From assembly GCA_947454665.1 (NCBI GenBank), contig CANGMU010000023.1, positions 1-17,555 of the forward strand: a stretch of DNA of 17,555 nt, written 5' to 3'. The stretch comes from Pseudomonadota bacterium (GTDB taxonomy: Bacteria; Pseudomonadota; Gammaproteobacteria; Steroidobacterales; Steroidobacteraceae). The translations under genes and the position numbers were made by a program. The notes under the pieces were generated by a model that made no database searches, was not told the DNA's origin, and saw only the letters and a program-made list of their open reading frames with translations. Below are positions 1 through 5,314 of the stretch, in pieces (the stretch's first letter is position 1; each line of letters opens with the position of its first letter).

Positions 1-862
1 CATCGGCGAGACCTATGACCTGATGAAGCGCGGTCTCGGTCTCGGCAATGACGAGATGGCGGCGATCTTCGGCGAATGGAATTCGGGTGAACTCGACAGC
101 TACCTCATCGAAATCACGCGCGACATCCTCGCGTTCCGCGATGCGGACGGCCAGGCCGTGGTCGATGTGATCCTCGACAAGGCCGGCCAGAAGGGCACCG
201 GCAAGTGGACCGCCAACGCCGCGCTCGAGCAAGGCACGCCGCTGACGCTCATCGCCGAGGCCGTGTTCGCGCGCTGCCTGTCAGCGGCGAAAGACGAGCG
301 GAGCGCGGCGTCACGGGCCCTCGGCGGCGCAACGCAGCCCATCGCGGGCGATCGCGCGCGCTTCATCGACGACCTGCGCCAGACGCTCTACGCCGCGAAG
401 ATCGTCAGCTATGCACAGGGCTACCAGCTGCTGCGCGCCGCGGCAGGCTCGCACCGCTGGAACCTGAACTTCGGTGGCATCGCGCTCACCTGGCGCGGCG
501 GCTGCATCATCCGCTCGGCCTTCCTCGGCGAGATCAAGAAGGCCTTCGACCGCGATCCGGCGCTGGGCAACCTGCTGCTGGATCCGTGGTTCCGCGATGC
601 GATCACCTCGCGCCAGGCGGCATGGCGTCGCGTGGTCAGCGCGGCCGTGCAGGCCGGCATCCCGGTGCCCTGCCTGTCCGCGGCGCTCGCGTGGTTCGAT
701 GGCTACCGTTCGGCGGACCTGCCCGCCAACCTGCTGCAGGCCCAGCGCGATTACTTCGGCGCGCACCAGTACGAGCGCGTGGACCGGCCGCGCGGCGAGT
801 TCTTCCACACCAACTGGACGGGCCGCGGCGGCGACACCACTTCGCAGGCCTACACGAAATAG
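1..862 (+). CDS. gnd: 6-phosphogluconate dehydrogenase, decarboxylating (5'-truncated by window edge)
   Basis: This is the C-terminal part of 6-phosphogluconate dehydrogenase. The enzyme oxidatively decarboxylates 6-phosphogluconate to ribulose 5-phosphate with NADP in the cytosolic pentose phosphate pathway. The frame is open to the left edge and reads IGETYDLMKRGLG, so the Rossmann NADP domain and the start lie upstream. What is visible is the all-helical C-terminal domain. It includes FGEWNSGELDSYLIEIT, the DKAGQKGTGKWT substrate-loop signature (about residues 51-62 of the visible frame), the YAQGYQLL and WRGGCIIRS motifs, and the C-terminal tail ending DYFGAHQYERVDRPRGEFFH followed by NW, which closes the partner's active site. 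All of this is typical of intact Gnd proteins with no internal break. The TAG stop lies inside a perfect stem-loop (844-868). The next gene downstream is an unrelated toxin-antitoxin cassette. Confidence 0.95.
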   Translation, partial: IGETYDLMKRGLGLGNDEMAAIFGEWNSGELDSYLIEITRDILAFRDADGQAVVDVILDKAGQKGTGKWTANAALEQGTPLTLIAEAVFARCLSAAKDERSAASRALGGATQPIAGDRARFIDDLRQTLYAAKIVSYAQGYQLLRAAAGSHRWNLNFGGIALTWRGGCIIRSAFLGEIKKAFDRDPALGNLLLDPWFRDAITSRQAAWRRVVSAAVQAGIPVPCLSAALAWFDGYRSADLPANLLQAQRDYFGAHQYERVDRPRGEFFHTNWTGRGGDTTSQAYTK

Positions 863-868
863 GCCTGC
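844..868 (+). terminator. Stem-loop spanning the gnd stop codon
   Basis: GCAGGCCTA (844-852) and TAGGCCTGC (860-868) form a perfect 9-bp stem with a 7-nt loop. The gnd TAG stop (860-862) opens the right arm. No T-tract follows, so it is not a classical intrinsic terminator. It could still protect the 3' end, assist Rho or insulate gnd from the toxin-antitoxin promoter that begins 8 bp later. The pairing is seen directly; the role is inferred. Confidence 0.4.
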
Positions 869-875
869 CGCCTGG

Positions 876-913
876 TAATGCACTTGCATTGTGCCGGCAA
901 TGCGTTTGCATTA
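876..913 (+). promoter_or_regulatory. Candidate prlF-yhaV operator: two palindromes 22 bp apart
   Basis: Two 14-bp boxes of form AATGCNNTTGCATT occur at 877-890 (AATGCACTTGCATT) and 899-912 (AATGCGTTTGCATT). Each is itself an inverted repeat with one mismatched pair position. They sit 22 bp apart, about two helical turns, and the GCCGGC between them is also symmetric. They lie 35 bp upstream of the chosen prlF ATG. PrlF-YhaV and other AbrB-type antitoxins repress their own promoter, so these are good operator candidates. A weak -35/-10 pair (TTGCAT 884-889, 17-bp spacer, TGCATT 907-912) may lie inside the boxes, but the -10 match is poor. Confidence 0.6.
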
Positions 914-947
914 CCATCGCGACATCCTGCTTTCCCCGGATCGCGCG

Positions 948-1277
948 ATGTCCATCAAGGTCGAAGCCGAGTCCACGCTGACGGACCGCTACCAGACCAC
1001 GGTCCCGGAGCCTGTCCGACAGGCCCTCGGGCTCGGCAAACGGGACAAGATCCGCTACAGCATCCGACCCGACGGCGATGTGACGCTGCATCGCGTGGCT
1101 GACGCCCCGAACGACGACCCAGTTATCCGGCACTTCCTCGGGTTCCTGGCCCGTGATTTAGCGAACCATCCCGAACGACTGCAGGCGGTCGACGCGGGAT
1201 TCGTCCAACGGCTCCAGTCCCTGACCACAGACGTCGATGTCGATCTCGATGCCGCCCTGTCGGCGGAAGATGAATGA
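948..1277 (+). CDS. prlF: PrlF/SohA-like AbrB-family antitoxin
   Basis: The 109-aa product matches the PrlF (SohA) antitoxin of the PrlF-YhaV type II toxin-antitoxin system. It neutralises the YhaV ribonuclease and represses the operon. The N-terminal part, about residues 1-45, has the swapped-hairpin AbrB pattern: LTDRYQTTVPEPVRQALGL, then a basic strand and DGDVTLHRV. E. coli PrlF has the same order (TIRGQTTIPAPVREALKL). The middle FLGFLARDLANHPERL matches the PrlF FLRFLDADIQNNPQK stretch, and the acidic tail VDVDLDAALSAEDE matches its toxin-binding C-terminus. I chose ATG 948 because the homology starts there and the operator boxes fall just upstream. The frame is open to 891, but that start would cover the operator. 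The stop overlaps the yhaV start by 4 bp (ATGA), consistent with translational coupling. Confidence 0.85.
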   Translation: MSIKVEAESTLTDRYQTTVPEPVRQALGLGKRDKIRYSIRPDGDVTLHRVADAPNDDPVIRHFLGFLARDLANHPERLQAVDAGFVQRLQSLTTDVDVDLDAALSAEDE

Positions 1278-1690
1278 ACCCGGCGAAGCCGCTGCTCATC
1301 CACGGCTGGGCGGTCTTCGCCCACCCGTTGTTCGTCGCACAGCTTGAGGCATTGGCCCTGCAGGTCGAAGGGTTGAAACGGAAAGACCCGAAAGGCCATG
1401 TCAGGAAGAACGCCAGCAAGCGACTGGCCGCAATCACGAAACTCGCCTTCGACGTCATTCCGTCCGATCCGACCCGCCCGGAATACCGTCAGGGCGGGGC
1501 GCTAGGTGACGCACACAAACACTGGTTCAGGGCGAAGTTCTTCCAGCAGTACCGACTGTTCTTCAGGTACCACGCGGCAAGCAAAGTGATCGTCTATTCG
1601 TGGATCGAAGGCGAATCCGAAGCACTCGCGTCAGGTCTTCAACCTAAGCCTTGCGAATATGTCTTTCCTGACATAGGATCTCAGCCTTGA
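1274..1690 (+). CDS. yhaV: YhaV-like RelE-superfamily ribonuclease toxin
   Basis: The 138-aa product is the partner toxin of PrlF. YhaV is an mRNA-cleaving, RelE-fold toxin that slows growth when free of its antitoxin. Recognisable blocks are HGWAVFAHPLFVAQLEAL near the N-terminus (E. coli NGWALYAHPCFQETYDAL), KRKDPKGHVRKNASKRLAAI, then PTRPEYRQGGALG and the basic core KHWFRAKFFQQYRLFFRYH, ending in the strand KVIVYSWI. It starts at ATG 1274 within the prlF stop and has GGAAG at 1265-1269 as a ribosome binding site. After SWI it diverges (SEALASGLQPKPCEYVF) and stops about 16 residues earlier than the 154-aa E. coli protein, lacking the usual tail. The catalytic core appears intact, so the toxin is probably active, but activity is inferred. 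Its TGA overlaps the TTG start of the next gene. Confidence 0.85.
   Translation: MNPAKPLLIHGWAVFAHPLFVAQLEALALQVEGLKRKDPKGHVRKNASKRLAAITKLAFDVIPSDPTRPEYRQGGALGDAHKHWFRAKFFQQYRLFFRYHAASKVIVYSWIEGESEALASGLQPKPCEYVFPDIGSQP
1675..1678 (+). promoter_or_regulatory. Ribosome binding site supporting the TTG start at 1687
   Basis: AGGA at 1675-1678 stands 8 nt before TTG 1687 and is the only Shine-Dalgarno-like sequence near the 5' end of the second toxin gene. It supports this non-ATG start over the internal ATG at 1768, which would delete the first strand of the Gp49/RelE fold. Confidence 0.5.
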
Positions 1691-2019
1691 GCACCAGAGA
1701 CAAGCCTCTGGTCTGGAGGGGTGGCGAGGTTAGAACACCACCCCTGTCCGCATCGGCGCGGCTTGAAATGGGGTACCTGCTAAGGCGACTACAGCGGGGC
1801 GAGCTGATAGGGCTTCCAGCGTCCAGGCCCATGCCAGCCATCGGGACGCGATGCCACGAACTGCGCGTCAACGACAACAAGGCCAACTGGCGACTGATGT
1901 ATCGCCTCGATGCGGATGCCATCGTGATTCTGGAAGTCTTCGCCAAGAAGACCCAGGCGACGCCAAAGGCCGTCATCGAGCTGTGTCAGAAGCGTCTCAA
2001 GGAATACGACCGTGACTAG
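1687..2019 (+). CDS. HigB/Gp49-like RelE-superfamily toxin
   Basis: The 110-aa product belongs to the phage-derived Gp49-like/HigB toxin family, ribosome-dependent or free mRNA endonucleases of RelE fold. Family landmarks appear in order: PLVWRGGEVRTPP (first strand), SARLEMGYLLRRLQRGE (two helices), RPMPAIGTRCHELRVND, WRLMYRLDADAIVILEVFAKKTQ, and a C-terminal helix AVIELCQKRLKEYD. The F(A/Q)KKTQ motif before the last helix is diagnostic. Length is normal for the family. The start is TTG, overlapping the yhaV TGA by 4 bp (TTGA). No other start preserves the N-terminal strand. It overlaps the downstream XRE gene by 8 bp, giving the toxin-first order typical of HigBA. It is therefore the second toxin of a tandem cassette. 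Toxicity is inferred from family. Confidence 0.85.
   Translation: MSTRDKPLVWRGGEVRTPPLSASARLEMGYLLRRLQRGELIGLPASRPMPAIGTRCHELRVNDNKANWRLMYRLDADAIVILEVFAKKTQATPKAVIELCQKRLKEYDRD
1999..2003 (+). promoter_or_regulatory. Ribosome binding site supporting the GTG start at 2012
   Basis: AAGGA at 1999-2003 is spaced 8 nt from GTG 2012. The alternative ATG at 2024 has no comparable purine-rich site, so the XRE antitoxin probably starts at GTG inside the toxin gene. Confidence 0.55.
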
Positions 2020-2338
2020 CAAGATGAAGGCAAGCAAGAAAAAGGCGCTGGAAAAACGAGGCTGGGTGATCGGGGACGCCAAGGGCTTCCTTGGCCTGAG
2101 CGCTGAAGAGGAAGCGTACATCGAACTTCGCTTGAAGCTGGCCGAGGGACTGAAAGCACGCCGCAAGCGATTTGGGCTGACTCAAACGGCGCTTGCCGAA
2201 TCACTCAAGTCGAGCCAATCGCGGGTCGCGAAGATGGAATCCGGGGATCCGACGGTCACGCTGGATCTGCTGGTGAAATCGCTACTGGCGCTTGGAACCT
2301 CAAGCCGTGAACTGGCCTCGATCATCGCCGGTCGGTGA
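2012..2338 (+). CDS. XRE-family HigA-like antitoxin
   Basis: The 108-aa product has a lysine-rich N-terminus (MKASKKKALEKRGW), a linker helix GLSAEEEAYIELRLKLAEGL, and a lambda-repressor/Cro-type helix-turn-helix at about residues 46-95 (RKRFGLTQTALAESLKSSQSRVAKMESG). The LTQTALAESL...SSQSRVAKME pattern gives the two helices and recognition helix of XRE proteins. Position directly after a Gp49-like toxin and an 8-bp overlap identify it as the cognate HigA-type antitoxin, which neutralises the toxin and normally represses its own promoter. The GTG start is supported by AAGGA at 1999-2003. Base composition is lower in GC than flanking genes near its 5' end (33 of 60 at 2021-2080), a sign of recent acquisition of the cassette. 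Whether it also binds the operator ahead of prlF is unknown. Confidence 0.85.
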   Translation: MTSKMKASKKKALEKRGWVIGDAKGFLGLSAEEEAYIELRLKLAEGLKARRKRFGLTQTALAESLKSSQSRVAKMESGDPTVTLDLLVKSLLALGTSSRELASIIAGR

Positions 2339-2434
2339 AGAGGCCACTGACCCCCGTTCATTCGTAGAGGAACACGACAGGGTCGTAACAGAGCGAGAAA
2401 GGGGGCGGACACTCACCGTCCGTGCCCCCCTGGC

Positions 2435-2460
2435 AAAACTATTCCACCGGAGTGAAATAG
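2435..2460 (-). terminator. Intrinsic terminator of the PQQ/DUF6644 operon
   Basis: On the minus strand, CTATTTCAC (2460-2452), a TCCG loop and GTGGAATAG (2447-2439) form a 9-bp stem, all paired if one U-G wobble is allowed, and TTTT (2438-2435) follows at once. It begins 15 nt after the dehydrogenase stop. Read from the plus strand the wobble becomes a C-A mismatch and there is no T-tract, so the signal is directional. The rest of the 2339-2475 gap holds a small ACGAC/GTCGT hairpin (2374-2386) and an imperfect GC stem (2401-2428) that might end the toxin-antitoxin transcript. Confidence 0.65.
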
Positions 2461-2475
2461 CTCAGGCCATGCCGA

Positions 2476-3708
2476 CTACTTCGCCGGCGAGATGCGCAGG
2501 ATCGCGCCCTTGGGTTCGTCCGTGAGGACATAGAGCAGGCCATCCGGCCCCTGCTTCACGTCGCGGATGCGCTGGTGCAGGTCCGCCAACAGCGTCTCGC
2601 GGCGCAACTCCTCGAACTTTTCGTTCAGCAGGACGCGGTCGAGCCGGCCCGTGCCCGGCACTTCGCCGGTGCGCACACCGGACACGAAGAGGTCACCCTT
2701 CCACTTCGACAACTTGTCACCGGTGTAGAAGCTCAGGCTGGTGACCGAAATGGCCGGGGTCCAGTAGATGATCGGCGGCTCATAGCCGGCATGCGTCGGC
2801 TCGTTGACCGTCGCCTGCCACGGGCCGGGATAGGTGCGACCCAGGCTCACCTTCGGCCAGCCGTAATTGCGGCCCGGCTTGAGCACGTTGATCTCATCGC
2901 CACCGTTCGGACCCATCTCGGTGACCCACATGTCCTTCGTGACCGGATGGCGCGCGAAGCCGAGCACGCTGCGATGGCCGATCGAATAGACCTCGGGGCG
3001 GGCACCGGCCTTGCCGACGAAGGGGTTGTCCTGCGGCACCGTGCCGTCGTCCTTCAGACGCAGCACCTTGCCGATCAGGTTGCCCGCGTCCTGCGCTTCG
3101 TTGCCCGTATAGCCCGGCGTCGCCAGCCACAGGTTCGCGTCCGCATCCACGTGCATCGCCAGCGCGCCATGCAGGTCTGCCGAGAAGAACACGTCCTTGG
3201 CGTCGAGCAGCCGGCCGTTTTCAAACCGGCCCCGCATGACGGCCACGCCGGTCTTGCCGTCGCCCAGCGGCTTGGTATAGCTGAGGTACAGCAGGTGGTT
3301 CTCGGCGAAGCCCGGATGCAGCGAGACGTTCATGTAGCCATGCGTCGCGCCAAGCGCACCGGACTGGCCGGAATACACGGAGGCCGGCGTGCCTTCGACG
3401 GGCTTCGGGTCGAGCTTGCCGTTGCGAACGATGCGCAGCAGGCCGCGACGCTGCGTGAAGAGCATCTCGCCCGTCGGCAGCCAGACCACCGCATAGGGAT
3501 ATTCGATATCACGCGCCAGCACGTCGACGCGGATGTCCTGCTGCTCGGCGGTCGGGTAGGTGAACGGCCCCTTGCCCAACGGGATGTTCTGCAGCCCCGT
3601 CGGCGCGACCGGAGCGCCGTTCGCAAACGGCACCTTCTGCTGCGCGCCGGCAACGCCGGCGACAAGTGAAGCAACGCAAGCCGCAAGCGTGATCGACAGC
3701 CGTTTCAT
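2476..3708 (-). CDS. Secreted PQQ-dependent sugar dehydrogenase (glucose/sorbosone dehydrogenase family)
   Basis: The 410-aa product has a Sec signal peptide (residues 1-22, ending GVAGA) and the six-bladed propeller of soluble PQQ aldose dehydrogenases. These oxidise sugars or other alcohols in the periplasm, using PQQ and calcium. Landmarks are NVSLHPGF (126-133), whose His131 corresponds to the catalytic base; GHR (244-246); WVTEMGPNGGDEINVLKPGRN, then YGWP (ending at 284); and RIRDV (380-384), which supplies PQQ-binding arginines. Two motifs deviate. The usual GHRNPQG reads GHRSVLG, and the GSR region before the third blade reads HGALAMHVD. PQQ binding is thus likely but not certain, and the substrate is unknown. 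It is the last gene of a five-gene operon, 7 bp after the upstream membrane-protein gene and followed by a terminator. Confidence 0.85.
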   Translation of the reverse strand: MKRLSITLAACVASLVAGVAGAQQKVPFANGAPVAPTGLQNIPLGKGPFTYPTAEQQDIRVDVLARDIEYPYAVVWLPTGEMLFTQRRGLLRIVRNGKLDPKPVEGTPASVYSGQSGALGATHGYMNVSLHPGFAENHLLYLSYTKPLGDGKTGVAVMRGRFENGRLLDAKDVFFSADLHGALAMHVDADANLWLATPGYTGNEAQDAGNLIGKVLRLKDDGTVPQDNPFVGKAGARPEVYSIGHRSVLGFARHPVTKDMWVTEMGPNGGDEINVLKPGRNYGWPKVSLGRTYPGPWQATVNEPTHAGYEPPIIYWTPAISVTSLSFYTGDKLSKWKGDLFVSGVRTGEVPGTGRLDRVLLNEKFEELRRETLLADLHQRIRDVKQGPDGLLYVLTDEPKGAILRISPAK

Positions 3709-3715
3709 GCAGACC

Positions 3716-4261
3716 TCAGAATTCGAATTTGATGTTCGGATCGTCCGGCACGGAAAAGTCGTAACCCTTGGTGAAGCCGATCCAGCGGGCGAGGAAGATC
3801 ACCGTCACCCACAGCAGGATCGATAGCAGGCCCGCCAGCTTCGCGGTACGCGGCGCCTGCACGCCGACGTCCCAGCCCGCGACACCACGGCGCGTGAAGC
3901 CTTCGAAGACCAGCATGTTGAGGCCGGCCGCGGCGATGGCGATCAGCTTCAGGCCGAAGGCCGTGTTGATGACATAGGTGTGCGCATTCGCGGCGAACAT
4001 CAGCGCACCCGTCACGACGGCAAGCCCGAAGGCCAGCCAGGTGATGCGGGTCATGTCTGCCGACACGCGCGTGAAGGCGCGGGTGACGCCCGGAACGCCG
4101 AGCAGGCGCAGGTCGACCACGAAGACCGTGCCGAAGACCGAGGCGGCGGCAAGAACGTGCGCCGCCTCGACGATGGGCATCGCCTTGAGCGACCCCCGCA
4201 TCCATTCACCGATCGCGGAAGCCTCGAGCGGCTGGAAGAACGCAACAAGATCCATATCCAC
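3716..4261 (-). CDS. DUF6644-type four-helix inner-membrane protein (paralogue A)
   Basis: The 181-aa product has four predicted membrane segments at about residues 28-52, 72-92, 101-119 and 140-162. The first contains a buried His35 and ends in VDLRLLG, the signature I associate with the DUF6644 family. The pattern also recalls CopD/DUF2214-like membrane proteins. No enzymatic function is established for the family. The adjacent upstream gene encodes a diverged paralogue with the same TM1 histidine spaced 16 residues from the LR pair, so the two probably form a heteromer or arose by tandem duplication. It lies 12 bp after that gene and 7 bp before the PQQ dehydrogenase gene. A role as electron or metal conduit for its secreted neighbours is a guess. 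A second histidine (H94) sits at the end of TM2. Confidence 0.75.
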   Translation of the reverse strand: MDMDLVAFFQPLEASAIGEWMRGSLKAMPIVEAAHVLAAASVFGTVFVVDLRLLGVPGVTRAFTRVSADMTRITWLAFGLAVVTGALMFAANAHTYVINTAFGLKLIAIAAAGLNMLVFEGFTRRGVAGWDVGVQAPRTAKLAGLLSILLWVTVIFLARWIGFTKGYDFSVPDDPNIKFEF

Positions 4262-4273
4262 CGACTCCTGCGT

Positions 4274-4753
4274 TCAACCGTTCAGCGACAGCGATTGCCA
4301 GACTTCGACGTCGTAGGCGATCGCACGGCCGAGGAAGATGATCGCGCACCAGACGGCGATCAGCGCCACGGCGCGGCCCTTCGCCGACGGTGCTTGCGGC
4401 GCGCGGCCCAAGCGCGCGTTCAGCATGCCAGCCACACCGATCAGCACCATCTTCATCCAGAAGGACGTCGCGCCGAACTCGCGCACCGGCTCGCCGATGA
4501 TGAGCACGATACCGGTCAGCAGGAGCACGACGAGCGCCGCGCGCATCCACGGCGTGTACCGCCGCCAGATGGCATCGAAGCCCTGGTCCATGCCGCTCCT
4601 GCCCAGCACGCGCAGGCAGATCGCCAGGCTGGACACGAAGAGGATGCCGACCATCACGATATGCACCGACTGCACGGCCGGGACGATCCATTCAACCTTC
4701 TGGATCGTCTGGCTCAGGGCTGTGTCATGTAGCCATTCGGGAAAACCCGCCAC
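4274..4753 (-). CDS. DUF6644-type four-helix inner-membrane protein (paralogue B)
   Basis: The 159-aa product has membrane segments at about 23-48, 68-87, 98-111 and 126-144. TM1 reads VQSVHIVMVGILFVSSLAIC followed by LRVLG. It has His31 in the same place as His35 of the neighbouring paralogue and a matching LR(V/L)LG end. The KMVLIGVAGMLNA helix aligns with the KLIAIAAAGLNML helix of the neighbour. It is shorter than paralogue A and lacks its C-terminal tail DFSVPDDPNIKFEF. The function is unknown. The gene is the third of the operon, with gaps of 9 bp upstream and 12 bp downstream, so it is certainly co-transcribed with the DUF6152 and dehydrogenase genes. It acts in the inner membrane. Cofactor binding by the TM1 histidine is only an inference. 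Confidence 0.75.
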   Translation of the reverse strand: MAGFPEWLHDTALSQTIQKVEWIVPAVQSVHIVMVGILFVSSLAICLRVLGRSGMDQGFDAIWRRYTPWMRAALVVLLLTGIVLIIGEPVREFGATSFWMKMVLIGVAGMLNARLGRAPQAPSAKGRAVALIAVWCAIIFLGRAIAYDVEVWQSLSLNG

Positions 4754-4762
4754 GCGAACGCC

Positions 4763-5284
4763 TTACTTCTTCGGCGACGGCGGCTGGGCGCCCGGCGCCG
4801 TGCCGATCGGCAGCTGGCCGCCACCGATCATCTGGTTGCCGTCCACCGATTCGCAGCCCTTGCCGGGGGCCGGCGGCTTCTTTTCCGGGCACTTGTAGAG
4901 GGCACCCGGGTTCACGCGCGCGCCGGCGCGCTCGCCGTTACGCAGCGGGTGCAGGCCCACGGTGAAGATCGTGCCCGGCGGGAAGGTGCTCACCGAGATA
5001 CCGTCGGCCGCGGCCTGCGCCGAACCGGTCATCTCCACGGCCCAGACCATCGGCTTGCCGTCCTCGCCACGCTCGACGTTCTTGCGCTCGGCATTCATCG
5101 GCGCGAAGAAGATCTGCAGGTGATTCGCGTCCGGGTTCACGCGCGTCACGACGCCCGTGAAGGTCAGCGCCTTTTCCATGTCGTAAAGCGCGAAGGAGTG
5201 GTGCGCGACCGCGCCTGCGGCCCCGAGCGCCAGCAGGGCCGAGACGGCACCCTTGATGATCCTGCGCTGCGTCTTGCTGTTCAT
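4763..5284 (-). CDS. DUF6152 family periplasmic protein
   Basis: The 173-aa product has a basic N-terminus, a hydrophobic core and an AVA signal-peptidase site (residues 25-27), followed at once by HHSFALYD. This HHSF start with a downstream GVVTRVNP strand, a histidine two residues on (H55), and WAVEMTG is the DUF6152 pattern (usually HHSF...NPH...W.VE). If cleaved after Ala27, the mature protein starts with His-His. Such an N-terminal histidine can hold copper in other families such as CopC and LPMO; here this is speculation. Further features are H112, and C132 and C144 in a proline-rich C-terminal segment that may form a disulfide. The C-terminal 30 residues are low-complexity. It is the second gene of the operon, 30 bp after the 461-aa protein gene and 9 bp before the first membrane-protein gene. 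Confidence 0.75.
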   Translation of the reverse strand: MNSKTQRRIIKGAVSALLALGAAGAVAHHSFALYDMEKALTFTGVVTRVNPDANHLQIFFAPMNAERKNVERGEDGKPMVWAVEMTGSAQAAADGISVSTFPPGTIFTVGLHPLRNGERAGARVNPGALYKCPEKKPPAPGKGCESVDGNQMIGGGQLPIGTAPGAQPPSPKK

Positions 5285-5314
5285 GATCTCGTCACTCCGT
5301 CGGTCGAATTGGCA

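Noticed and set aside
1690..1765. Possible frameshift at the yhaV/second toxin junction making one fused gene
   Set aside because: Each frame carries its own complete fold, the overlap is a standard 4-bp stop/start, and a ribosome binding site precedes the TTG.
2401..2428. GC-rich imperfect stem after the XRE gene as a strong terminator
   Set aside because: The stem has an internal mismatch and a wobble and is followed by CTGGC rather than a T-tract; kept only as a weak possibility.
863..2475. Integrated phage or transposon carrying the toxin-antitoxin genes
   Set aside because: No integrase, transposase, flanking direct repeat or terminal inverted repeat was seen; the cassette is bounded directly by gnd and the PQQ operon terminator.
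2575..3669. A 364-codon plus-strand open frame opposite the PQQ dehydrogenase
   Set aside because: Antisense shadow of a recognisable propeller enzyme; no domain and composition biased to Arg/His/Val/Leu.
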